The notes under the pieces are model-generated. The model ran no database searches. It was not told the origin of the DNA and saw nothing but the letters and a program-made list of their open reading frames with translations. This document shows, piece after piece, positions 1-6,741 of a stretch of 64,000 bases of DNA. Each line of letters begins with the position of its first letter. The stretch's first letter is position 1. The position numbers and the translations under genes were made by a program. The DNA is from CAZJFH01 sp964545205 (lineage in GTDB: Bacteria; Pseudomonadota; Alphaproteobacteria; Rhodospirillales; Magnetospirillaceae): contig CAZJFH010000021.1 of NCBI GenBank assembly GCA_964545205.1, positions 1-64,000 of the forward strand. The letters are read 5' to 3'.

Positions 1-2
1 GC

Positions 3-1835
3 GGCATCCAAGGCGGCAATGCCGTGCTCAGTGCGGTCATCGGCACGGTGGCCGAGGGCAAAGGCGATTTTCTGCCGCCAGCGGGCCAGCCCGGTGCCAG
101 CGCGGCGGGAATCCGGCTGGTCGAGACGATTTTGCGAGCCGAGGTCTGCGCCAACTCTGCCGATATCAACGACCACTACCGCACTCTGCCGGACAGCGCC
201 GCGCAGCTACCGGCCGTCGAGGGCAGCCAGGGCATCCGAGTCCACCTGTGGGCGTATGGCGTCGGCTGCGGCACGCTCACGATCCCAACGCACAGCGAAC
301 CCGAAGCGGCCAAGGCCTTCTCTGATGCCAGGATTTCCGCCATTTCTGCGGCCGTCAGCGCGATCCGCGCGAGTTGGCTTCCTGTCGAAATCGCCGCTGG
401 CGCATCGCCGGGCCAAAACATCCCCTGGCCGGAAGAAATCCGGGCGCGCGTCGAAAGCATCGCCCGTGCATATGATGACTCGATGCGCTCGGCGGCCCGG
501 ACCTATGCGGCCGCCAAGGGCGCGGCGGGGCGCTCGGCGCTCGTCGCTGATGCTCAAAAGCTGGGCTGGCTGAGCGCCGGGGCTTATTCGCGGGCGCTGG
601 CGCAGATGAGCGCGGAGACAGCCGCGCTGGCGGCCGAGCCTGCTGGCCTCCTGGCGCCGCGCCGGGGAGAGCTATCCGGGCAGCGGGCGGGCATCGAAGA
701 GGCCCTGAGGCGCTTTGATCAGGCGTGGCGCAAAGAGAGCGATGCAGCGGCCCTTTCGGGCGCAGAAATCGCGCGTGCCGCCGATGAGAGCGATTGGCTG
801 GCGCGGTTGAGCGAGCCGTATACCAAGCCTCTATTGGAGGCCACCATTAGCTTGGGCAGCGGCAGCGGCGCCGATCCCATCGGCGAAGCGACTGCGTTTG
901 GGCACCGTCTGCTCGGGGTCGCGGACGGCGGCCTCGTCGCGGTCGGCGGCCTCGGCCTCGCGGCAAAGACCCTGCCTGCTGATGCCGCTGGCCTCGACGG
1001 GGCTTTCGAGGTCGCCTGGGATACTGTGAAAATACCTGCACTAATGCTGATCCTAGTCGGCGGCTTGTATGCTTACGTGCTGCCAATGATACCATTCGTG
1101 CATGTGGTATTTCTCGGTATAAATTGGGTTACTGCGCTGGCGGAAGCGCTGGCATTGTCGCCAATCTTGGCAATGCAGTTTATCCGGCTGGATGGGCAAG
1201 CGGCGGTATCCGATCCGCAACGGCCTGGAATACTGCTGCTTTTCTCACTTCTTATGTATCCAGCGCTCGGAATGCTTGGCTTTGGCCTTTCGTTTGTGCT
1301 GGCGACTATGTTTGTCAACTTCTTGCATACCTACGGCCCTGCCATCTTTATCGCAAACCAAGGCGGTCATCTCGTCGGCCTGTGGGGCGCAATATTCGGG
1401 CTTGTCTTAATGGCTTGGCTGGAATGGCAGATTATTACGCGGTCATTTGCACTAATACATCAAATCCCGGATCAATGCTTGCGATGGCTGGGTGGCCCGG
1501 TCCAGGACCGGGGCGGGGACTCCCAGGTCGGCGCCGTCGTCGCGCCGATCAGCCGGGGCACGATGACGCCCGCCTCCCGAGCGGCGCACGGCGGGATGCA
1601 GACGGCCCTTTCCAAGCTCGGCGGCGGCCGTGGCGGCTCCGGCGGCGGGTCCATTTCGCCGGTCGGTGGAGGTGCCGGTGGCGCCTGGTTCAAGGGGAGC
1701 GGCGGCCTGGCAGGCCTGAGCGCTGGTCAGCGTGCGGCGGCCGAAAAGGCCTACGGGCAATGGGAACATCGGGGGCAGCATTCGCTTGGGGATTACGTGG
1801 GTTACGTCCAAGAGCAGGAGGCAAAGAGGTCATGA
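3..1835 (+). CDS. DotA/TraY-like conjugative transfer membrane protein, 5' truncated
   Basis: This is the C-terminal part of an integral inner-membrane protein resembling DotA/TraY of IncI-type (type IVB) conjugation systems. The frame is open to the left edge, so the GTG at 24 is probably not the true start. What is seen: a hydrophilic first half, then from about position 1035 several long hydrophobic segments with the PMIPF...GINWVTALAEAL pattern typical of the DotA/TraY core, then a glycine-rich hydrophilic tail (about 1610-1720). In the family, this protein is an essential membrane component of the transfer apparatus. The stop overlaps the next ATG (ATGA), so it is translationally coupled to the small gene that follows. 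Family assignment rests on pattern recognition of the membrane region; other T4SS genes would lie to the left. Confidence 0.72.
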   Translation, partial: GIQGGNAVLSAVIGTVAEGKGDFLPPAGQPGASAAGIRLVETILRAEVCANSADINDHYRTLPDSAAQLPAVEGSQGIRVHLWAYGVGCGTLTIPTHSEPEAAKAFSDARISAISAAVSAIRASWLPVEIAAGASPGQNIPWPEEIRARVESIARAYDDSMRSAARTYAAAKGAAGRSALVADAQKLGWLSAGAYSRALAQMSAETAALAAEPAGLLAPRRGELSGQRAGIEEALRRFDQAWRKESDAAALSGAEIARAADESDWLARLSEPYTKPLLEATISLGSGSGADPIGEATAFGHRLLGVADGGLVAVGGLGLAAKTLPADAAGLDGAFEVAWDTVKIPALMLILVGGLYAYVLPMIPFVHVVFLGINWVTALAEALALSPILAMQFIRLDGQAAVSDPQRPGILLLFSLLMYPALGMLGFGLSFVLATMFVNFLHTYGPAIFIANQGGHLVGLWGAIFGLVLMAWLEWQIITRSFALIHQIPDQCLRWLGGPVQDRGGDSQVGAVVAPISRGTMTPASRAAHGGMQTALSKLGGGRGGSGGGSISPVGGGAGGAWFKGSGGLAGLSAGQRAAAEKAYGQWEHRGQHSLGDYVGYVQEQEAKRS

Positions 1836-2050
1836 GCGAGATGATACATCAATGGGGAGTCGTCGCAGGCATGGTCGCGATGGTCGGCCTAGTGGCTTCG
1901 GTCTGGTTGGAAGCGGTCTCCGACGATGAGGAGCGGCCGCGCGGCGTCCGGCGCCTGGCTGTCGCCGGGATCTGTCTGGCGGCGCCGGTCGCCACCGTCG
2001 CCGGGTTGGCGGCCGTCAGCCTGGGCTTGATGGCTGGGGGGCTGATATGA
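1832..2050 (+). CDS. Small two-helix membrane protein in transfer operon
   Basis: A 72-residue protein with two hydrophobic segments (roughly residues 8-26 and 43-68) separated by a charged stretch rich in D, E and R. It overlaps the DotA/TraY-like gene and the next gene by ATGA at each end, which strongly supports translation. I do not recognise a family. Its place and size suggest an accessory subunit of the conjugation apparatus or an inner-membrane protein of the element; that is inference. Confidence 0.6.
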   Translation: MSEMIHQWGVVAGMVAMVGLVASVWLEAVSDDEERPRGVRRLAVAGICLAAPVATVAGLAAVSLGLMAGGLI

Positions 2051-2298
2051 GCGCGCTCGCTGGCTGGGAGCCGATGCTGACTCCTGGCGGCTGGGGCTAC
2101 AGCCGCCGCGCGGCAGGCGGCCGGAATCTCATCATCATCCCCGCTGAGCCTGGATACTACTTTTGGTACATGCACAGAGGCGACATCTACGAAGCGGGCG
2201 CTTCCGCGCGGGGCGCGGAGCGGGCAGCAATCACGGCAGCGCGTGTTGCGGCCGCACTAATGGCGGGGGAGGCAGTGGAATATGACGACGAATTCTGA
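2047..2298 (+). CDS. Hypothetical small protein
   Basis: An 83-residue soluble-looking protein with an aromatic core (PGYYFWYMHRG around residues 35-45), an alanine/arginine-rich middle and an acidic C-terminus ending YDDEF. No family recognised. It starts on an ATGA overlap with the upstream gene and its own 3' end overlaps the next start by 17 bases, so it belongs to the same compact operon as the DotA/TraY-like gene. Confidence 0.55.
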   Translation: MSALAGWEPMLTPGGWGYSRRAAGGRNLIIIPAEPGYYFWYMHRGDIYEAGASARGAERAAITAARVAAALMAGEAVEYDDEF

Positions 2299-3091
2299 CG
2301 CTCGTAAAAAGAGAACGTGCTGGGAACTGGCGAAGCATCGGCAGGCGCAGGCCCGGCGCCGGAAGCGGCGCAGCGAAACCGTTGATCTGTTGACGAGCGT
2401 CGAGGCCCAGCTTGCGCTCGCCGTGTTGCTGACGCTCGCGGACTCGATGTCGGCGGCCCTGGCCCGGCGCCGGGCTCCGGTCATGGCCTCCGGCGTCGTG
2501 CCGGAGCCCGCTGCCAGGTTAGCGGCGGCGCCGGTCACGGCTGAGCGCATGATGGCCTTGCATGAGCAAATGGAAGCCGCAGGCGAGGCCCTGGCCTGCA
2601 AGCCTGCCGAGGTCGATGCCGAGGTGCCTGCGGGGCTCCTGGGGACCGGGGCCATGGTGGAGGCCCGGCGCGAAATCAAGCGCTGCGAGCGCGTGTGGGC
2701 GCCTCGCAGCCAGGCGGCTGCGGCCAGGGCGTATGTCCGCTGGCGGCTGGATGGCGGGGTGCCTGAGATGGGCGTGGGCGGCCGTCGTGGCGAGCGCATC
2801 CGCAAGACCGATGAGCCGCCGTCGCGTTGCTACAGCCTGGGGCCGGTGGTGATCGCAGGCCTCAACAGCCTGGCGGTCGATGAGGCGGCGGAAATCGCTG
2901 ATATGGCGCCGCAGCGCATCGCCGAAAGGCATCTTGAGGATATCTTCGCGCGCGGCCGCTACGGCCTGGCGGCGGATAGCTCGGCCGCGCGACCGGCGCC
3001 GATGCCGCGCGGGGCGGCACCGGCAGCGGAGGCCGAGGTGGTCAGCGATGATCGGGAGGCGGAGCCGGAGGCTGCTGGCCTGCGGCGCTGA
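2282..3091 (+). CDS. Hypothetical protein, last gene of transfer operon
   Basis: A 269-residue protein with a strongly basic N-terminus (RKKR, then QARRRKRR around residues 25-32), a hydrophobic helix-like stretch near residues 42-60, then alanine/arginine-rich sequence that is probably helical. I see no known catalytic motif. The ATG lies inside the preceding gene, which supports coupling. It is the last gene of the rightward run and converges with the leftward ribbon-helix-helix gene, overlapping its 3' end by about 50 bases. Function unknown; the basic patch could bind nucleic acid or acidic lipids. Confidence 0.55.
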   Translation: MTTNSDARKKRTCWELAKHRQAQARRRKRRSETVDLLTSVEAQLALAVLLTLADSMSAALARRRAPVMASGVVPEPAARLAAAPVTAERMMALHEQMEAAGEALACKPAEVDAEVPAGLLGTGAMVEARREIKRCERVWAPRSQAAAARAYVRWRLDGGVPEMGVGGRRGERIRKTDEPPSRCYSLGPVVIAGLNSLAVDEAAEIADMAPQRIAERHLEDIFARGRYGLAADSSAARPAPMPRGAAPAAEAEVVSDDREAEPEAAGLRR

Positions 3092-3215
3092 CGACGGCTA
3101 GCAGGGCGTCGACTACGATTTGGTTGGTTGTGGTCCCCCGGCTGGCCGCCGCCTTCGCGATGGCGGCTTTTAGGCCGGGAGGGACGCGGGCGTATAGAGC
3201 GACGGTGGATTGCAT
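3042..3215 (-). CDS. Ribbon-helix-helix DNA-binding protein
   Basis: A 57-residue protein with an Arc/MetJ-type ribbon-helix-helix pattern: a short N-terminal strand (STVALYARVPPGL), a first helix (KAAIAKAAASRGTT), and a second helix starting TTNQIVVDALLA. Such proteins are usually dimeric repressors, often of their own operon. The ATG starts one base after the stop of the acidic-protein gene, so the two are one transcription unit. The 19-bp palindrome at 3894-3912, just upstream of that unit, is a plausible operator. I chose the ATG at 3215 because upstream in-frame sequence lies inside the acidic gene and has no family-like character. Confidence 0.7.
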   Translation of the reverse strand: MQSTVALYARVPPGLKAAIAKAAASRGTTTNQIVVDALLAVVSAAGQQPPAPPPDHR

Positions 3216-3216
3216 C

Positions 3217-3828
3217 TCAGTCCTCGTCGTCTTCTTCTTCGTCGAGCCACTGCGGAAATGGTCCGCCGCATTCTGCGGCGCGGAGCGCCAGCATTGTCCG
3301 GGTCGCGTCGTGATGCGGCAGCCGCTCCATCTTGTCCGCAAGCTCTTCCGTGTTGCTTATCGGGTGCCAGGTCGTTTGTGCATGCGTGTGCGGATCAGAT
3401 AGGTTCTGCACGACGATGCCGTTTTCATATACGGTCGCGATCTTGCTTGCATAGTAACAGCCGCATTCAGCCAAACGCGCGCCGGTAATTTCGTTAGTAA
3501 TGCGTGTTGCCGTTTCCTCTTCGTCATCGTCGGTAATGATACCGTCCTCCAGCCCATCGACCCATCCCTCGTTTAGGAAGAGGAAAGCCATATCCTTCAC
3601 GGCGTCATCGTCGCCCGCCAAGAATTCCGCCATTCCAGGGGCGCTGTTTTGCCACAGGATGATGCGATTGCTATCAGAGAAGAGGCCAATACTTGCGTGG
3701 AAATCTTCGCCGTCGTACTCGACGAGCATTGAGACGGCATCGGTTTCTGCGATTTGGTCGGCTGGGAATGTCGCAAGCTCGTCTTTGATGGCTTGCGCAA
3801 TAATGTTAAGAGTTGTCTCGAACTTCAT
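3217..3828 (-). CDS. Acidic hypothetical protein
   Basis: A 203-residue protein in which about one residue in five is Asp or Glu, with acidic clusters near residues 73-75 and 101-106 and a C-terminal tail made almost only of D and E. There is no signal peptide or membrane segment. A GGAGAA ribosome site sits 8 bases before the ATG. It is followed at once by a ribbon-helix-helix gene. I do not recognise the family. The size, acidity and regulator partner would fit a DNA-mimic or inhibitor-type protein carried by a mobile element, but this is only inference; it may equally be an element maintenance protein. Confidence 0.65.
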   Translation of the reverse strand: MKFETTLNIIAQAIKDELATFPADQIAETDAVSMLVEYDGEDFHASIGLFSDSNRIILWQNSAPGMAEFLAGDDDAVKDMAFLFLNEGWVDGLEDGIITDDDEEETATRITNEITGARLAECGCYYASKIATVYENGIVVQNLSDPHTHAQTTWHPISNTEELADKMERLPHHDATRTMLALRAAECGGPFPQWLDEEEDDED

Positions 3829-3867
3829 AGCTGTTCTCCGTGCTGACTGTTCTACAATGAGATAGGT

Positions 3868-3885
3868 GCTAGCTAGCTAGCTAGC
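3868..3885. repeat. GCTA tetranucleotide tandem repeat
   Basis: Four and a half perfect copies of GCTA lie in the 5' region of the leftward acidic-protein operon. Read on the minus strand, they fill the 17-base spacer between a possible -35 (TTGCTA) and a possible -10 (TATCTC). Copy-number change would shift that spacing by four bases. Confidence 0.75.
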
Positions 3886-3893
3886 AAGCATAA

Positions 3894-3912
3894 GTTCTCG
3901 TTTAACGCGAAC
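3894..3912. promoter_or_regulatory. 19-bp palindromic operator candidate
   Basis: The sequence GTTCTCGTTTAACGCGAAC is an inverted repeat with a single mismatched pair outside the central base. It sits about 66 bases upstream of the acidic-protein start, between that gene and the end of the next leftward gene. The ribbon-helix-helix protein encoded in the same operon is the natural candidate to bind it. Confidence 0.5.
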
Positions 3913-4145
3913 TAATGCTGCGTCAAGTGTGCGCTGCGAACTTTTTTACTTGCGGCTTCGGCGATGACGCGAAGAAATCGCGCGTAGCTGTCAGCATCTT
4001 CGGCTAGGTCGGCCAGGCTCAGGCCGCGGCTGTGCGCCTGTCTCAGTCGGTCGGCCAGGTCGGCGCCGTTGCCGACTCTAGCGATGTCGGCTAGCAGGAT
4101 ATCGCGCTCGCAGGCGCGCCTGACGAGGGCACCTAGCCTGCTCAT
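3912..4145 (-). CDS. Hypothetical small protein
   Basis: A 77-residue, probably all-helical protein rich in Ala, Leu, Arg and Asp (for example DILLADIARVGNGADLADRLRQ). Its ATG overlaps the stop of the preceding leftward gene (ATGA), which supports it as a real coupled gene. No recognised domain. Its stop lies at the outer edge of the palindrome at 3894-3912. Confidence 0.5.
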   Translation of the reverse strand: MSRLGALVRRACERDILLADIARVGNGADLADRLRQAHSRGLSLADLAEDADSYARFLRVIAEAASKKVRSAHLTQH

Positions 4146-4330
4146 GCTGCGGCCACCACGATCTCAATATGACCGTCCTCGGCGGCGTCGACCTGGGACT
4201 CGATCCCCAGCCCGGCCAAGCCATCTTCGATGGCCTCCGGCGCCAAGCCCCATGCCAAGGCGGCTTGGATATATGCGGCGGCCCGGTCTCGCAAGGCGTC
4301 GGAGCCGGTGGCGGAACAGATTGTAATCAT
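4142..4330 (-). CDS. Hypothetical small protein
   Basis: A 62-residue protein with an acidic C-terminal half. An ATG at 4339 is also in frame, but the GGAG ribosome site directly abuts that codon, whereas it lies 9 bases before the ATG at 4330, so I prefer 4330. It is the first gene of a two-gene leftward unit with the 77-residue gene. No family recognised. Confidence 0.5.
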   Translation of the reverse strand: MITICSATGSDALRDRAAAYIQAALAWGLAPEAIEDGLAGLGIESQVDAAEDGHIEIVVAAA

Positions 4331-4394
4331 TGGCGGCATCTCCGTTTTTGGCTGTGATGGCCCCGACGGTAGCGCTGGCTGACTGATCTGTAAT

Positions 4395-4412
4395 GACCTA
4401 AGGACTTAGGTC
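4395..4412. promoter_or_regulatory. Perfect 8-2-8 palindrome, operator candidate
   Basis: GACCTAAG, then two bases, then CTTAGGTC form a perfect inverted repeat in the divergent intergenic region between the leftward small genes (start 4330) and the rightward gene at 4597. No T-run follows, so a regulator-binding site is more likely than a terminator. Confidence 0.5.
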
Positions 4413-4424
4413 TTGACGGTCGGC

Positions 4425-4578
4425 ATGCAGTCGCGGGCGCGCTCATATAGCACTGCATGATGTGTGCGAATGATGATGACTATACAGCCGAAACGGCGAC
4501 TGCATAAAAAGGCTTGACGTCGCCGATATGCAGCCCTAATATGCCGAGTATGCAGTCGGCAATGCGGTGCGACTGCAT
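4425..4578. repeat. ATGCAGTCG operator-like array
   Basis: The 9-mer ATGCAGTCG or its reverse complement CGACTGCAT occurs at 4425-4433 (+), 4497-4505 (-), 4550-4558 (+) and 4570-4578 (-), with near copies at 4451-4458 (-) and 4527-4534 (+). The last pair forms an inverted repeat with perfect 9-base arms and an 11-base spacer between the -10 box and the start codon of the downstream gene. The near copy at 4527 lies in the promoter spacer. The layout suggests cooperative binding of a dimeric regulator, perhaps the product of the gene at 4597. Confidence 0.65.
4514..4542 (+). promoter_or_regulatory. Sigma-70-type promoter for the gene at 4597
   Basis: TTGACG at 4514-4519 and TAATAT at 4537-4542 are separated by exactly 17 bases. 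This is one of the clearest housekeeping-type promoters in the window. It is embedded in the ATGCAGTCG array, so it is probably repressed by the protein that binds that motif. Confidence 0.6.
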
Positions 4579-4596
4579 ATGCCGGAGGGCGGAGAG

Positions 4597-5046
4597 ATGC
4601 AGATTAAGACGGTTGAAACCCGGCAGGGTGCCAAGTTCGAATTCGTCCGCTGGGAGTACGATCCTGAGCGAAAGCGCGGAAAGTCAACCAGTTTGGGGCG
4701 GATGCCGGTTAGCTGGGATAACGTTCCGGCAGCGATCTTGGAGCGGGCGACGGAAGCTGAGCAAGCGGACATTATGCAGTTTATGGCGAAGAAACGTGAG
4801 GCAGAGAGACTGCATACTCTCAAGCGTGCGCCTCAACGTGCAGTCGCTCATCTGGCGGCATGTGTGGAGTATTTCAAACTGGATAGAGAGCATATTTCGG
4901 CTGAAGATGCAGCCGCGCTATGCAGCGCGATTGATGCGGTATATGCAGCCGCAAAAGTGGCTGGCTATGCGGTCGCTCCGGCTGCGGCGAAGTCGGGGCG
5001 GAAGCCTGCGAAGCCTAAGGCGGCGCCGAAGCCTGGAAAAGCTTGA
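4597..5046 (+). CDS. Hypothetical protein with basic Lys/Ala/Pro tail
   Basis: A 149-residue protein. The first 110 residues look globular (WEYDPERKRGKSTSLGRM near the start, then helices). The last 25 or so are rich in Lys, Ala and Pro, like histone H1-type DNA-binding tails. I chose the ATG at 4597 because GGAGGGCGGAGAG stands just upstream; an ATG at 4567 is also in frame but falls inside the operator. It is preceded by a strong promoter and an array of ATGCAGTCG motifs, and related sequences (GCAGTCGC, ATGCAGCCG) recur within the gene. Function unknown; an autoregulated nucleic-acid-binding protein of the mobile element is a reasonable guess. Confidence 0.6.
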   Translation: MQIKTVETRQGAKFEFVRWEYDPERKRGKSTSLGRMPVSWDNVPAAILERATEAEQADIMQFMAKKREAERLHTLKRAPQRAVAHLAACVEYFKLDREHISAEDAAALCSAIDAVYAAAKVAGYAVAPAAAKSGRKPAKPKAAPKPGKA

Positions 5047-5220
5047 TTTTCTGCGCGGTAGGGGCGCCCGGCGGCTCGGGTGCCCTCTCTTATGGCCTCC
5101 AGGCCAAATCTGGTGACAAATGCCGGTGTCGCCGGCACTTAGCTCCATTCTTGGCGCCTTGCCTAATCCGGTGCCGATCTCAGCCCATCCCGAGAGGAAA
5201 CCCCCCTCCGCGAAGCGAAG

Positions 5221-5245
5221 AAAACGCCGCGCAGCGGCGCTTTTT
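5221..5245. terminator. Rho-independent terminator
   Basis: CGCCGC, a GCA loop and GCGGCG form a hairpin flanked by AAAA on the left and CTTTTT on the right. It can work in both directions; on the plus strand it would end transcription from the gene at 4597. Confidence 0.7.
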
Positions 5246-5322
5246 GACGCCTTTCCCACTCGCAGCAGCCATCCCGCCTAGTGTAACCCCCGAAACCGCC
5301 GCCTCGCAGCCGGGCCGTATAA

Positions 5323-5420
5323 GGCTGGCGGTCAAGCCCGCGCGGAGCGCGGCACCGGAGCCACGCGCAGCCGGGCTTGCCCGGCGAGCATGGCGAGGAG
5401 CCACGGCTTGACCGCCAGCC
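5323..5420. repeat. Long-range 16-bp inverted repeat enclosing small hairpins
   Basis: GGCTGGCGGTCAAGCC at 5323-5338 and its exact reverse complement at 5405-5420 bracket 66 bases that hold smaller hairpins such as GCCGGGCTTGCCCGGC. The interval 5047-5506 has no convincing gene; apart from the terminator at 5221-5245 this structure is its main content. Possible roles are a transfer origin, a structured RNA or a recombination site. No nic-site consensus is recognised. Confidence 0.55.
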
Positions 5421-5506
5421 GCGGCCTGGCGGAGTGGGCGTGGTGAAGGGGGTGCTAGGCGGAATGATGGGTAATGGCTCTTTCTGGCTTTCTGTCCTTA
5501 GGCTGG

Positions 5507-5776
5507 TTAACCACAATCGCTTTCATTCTGAGGTGGCTTGGTTCCGTCGCGCTTGCTTGTCACGGTTCGATAGACGCCGACTACCATTCCTAGCACGACG
5601 AAAACGGCCCCGGTGAAAATCCAGAAATGCGGGCCTGAGATCCTCCCAGCGAAAAGCACGACGAGGACAATAAAAAGCAACAGCGCCCAGAGCGCCGACG
5701 ACTGCCCTAGCTTCTGTCGATTTACACCTGTCCCGTGCTGTCCTGCTCCGGTATCGGTACGACAAGAACGTCGCAT
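5507..5776 (-). CDS. Small membrane protein downstream of Usp
   Basis: An 89-residue protein with a hydrophilic N-terminal third, two hydrophobic helices (ALWALLLFIVLVVLFAG and WIFTGAVFVVLGMVVGVY) and a polar tail. The ATG at 5776 follows AGGAG with good spacing, so the gene starts inside the 3' end of the universal-stress-protein gene in another frame and overlaps it by 55 bases. No known family. It is probably co-expressed with Usp as part of the stress cargo. Confidence 0.55.
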   Translation of the reverse strand: MRRSCRTDTGAGQHGTGVNRQKLGQSSALWALLLFIVLVVLFAGRISGPHFWIFTGAVFVVLGMVVGVYRTVTSKRDGTKPPQNESDCG

Positions 5777-6597
5777 GGCGACTCCTGGATGATCGATTCG
5801 GCGACGCTGCCCAGCAGCCACCGCTTGGCAGGCACCATGGTATGGGTTCTCGTGCCGACCACGGCCAGTTCGGCGCCGACGCGTTCGAGTAGGCCAGCGA
5901 GGGTCGGAACTGGCGCTCCCTCCGCGATCAGAATGTCCGTCTCGGCGGGGACGCGACCGGCAGATGCGACAACGTCACCAATGCGCTCCCGAGCCGCTCG
6001 GCGTTCATTATCATCGTGTTCGGCGAGAAGGTCGGCAGGGAGCCCGGCTGCCAGCAACTGCGGACGCTCCACGTCGTTCACGGCGTGCAGGACCGAGAGG
6101 TCGGCGTCCGGCGCGGCAAATACGGCCCTGGTGAGCACCTCTGCGGATCCGTGCCCCAGGTCGAGACAGGCGGCGGCGCTTCGGTAGGGGCGGGTCGCAA
6201 ACTCCCGCACGATTAGGCTCGGCAGCGTGCTCCCCCGGATCACACGCTCAACCGTGGTGCCGGTAAACACGCCCTTGAAGAATCCGCGCCGCTGCTCCCC
6301 CATAATGATCATCTCGGCTCCCGTCTCCTGTGCGGTGTCCAAGATGGTCTGGAAATCCATCCCGATGCGGACCTCGTGGCGAAGCCGTCGCTTGTCGGTC
6401 AGCAAAGGGTGACGAAGCTGTCGCGAGATTTCCCGTTCGGCGGTTGCTATGTCGGCCTGCTGCCGCTCTTCCGGCTGGTCGTAGTCCACGACGTGGAGCA
6501 CCAACAATTCTGCCTGATGCTGCCACGCCAGAACTGCAGCCCGAGTCAGTGCCTTTTCGCTGCGTTTCGAAAGGTCGGTGGGCGCGAGAAACAGCAC
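5722..6597 (-). CDS. Tandem-domain universal stress protein
   Basis: A 291-residue protein with two UspA domains, about residues 1-135 and 140-285. Each ends with an ATP-loop-like motif: GEQRRGFFKGVFTGTT in the first and GTRTHTMVPAKRWLLGS in the second. Tandem Usp proteins are cytoplasmic nucleotide-binding stress proteins. The start is well supported by GGAGGTGA just upstream. The gene is divergent from a Kef-type antiporter gene, with 144 bases between them, and is followed by a small membrane protein; together they look like a stress-tolerance cargo of the mobile element. Confidence 0.9.
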   Translation of the reverse strand: MLFLAPTDLSKRSEKALTRAAVLAWQHQAELLVLHVVDYDQPEERQQADIATAEREISRQLRHPLLTDKRRLRHEVRIGMDFQTILDTAQETGAEMIIMGEQRRGFFKGVFTGTTVERVIRGSTLPSLIVREFATRPYRSAAACLDLGHGSAEVLTRAVFAAPDADLSVLHAVNDVERPQLLAAGLPADLLAEHDDNERRAARERIGDVVASAGRVPAETDILIAEGAPVPTLAGLLERVGAELAVVGTRTHTMVPAKRWLLGSVAESIIQESPCDVLVVPIPEQDSTGQV

Positions 6598-6741
6598 GGG
6601 TCACCTCCAATCCACGGTTCTTTCCAAAATGGGTACACGACCTTTTTCATGCAAACACCGCTCCCAGGGAACGGCAGGGATGGGCGTGACGTTGCGGGTC
6701 CGGTAGGATAGCGGATTAGCCGGACAGCGAAGGTTTAGCAC

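Noticed and set aside
2313..2327. GAAC-N7-GAAC, a LexA-box-like match
   Set aside because: It lies inside the coding part of the gene at 2282, not in a promoter, and one such match is expected by chance in 64 kb.
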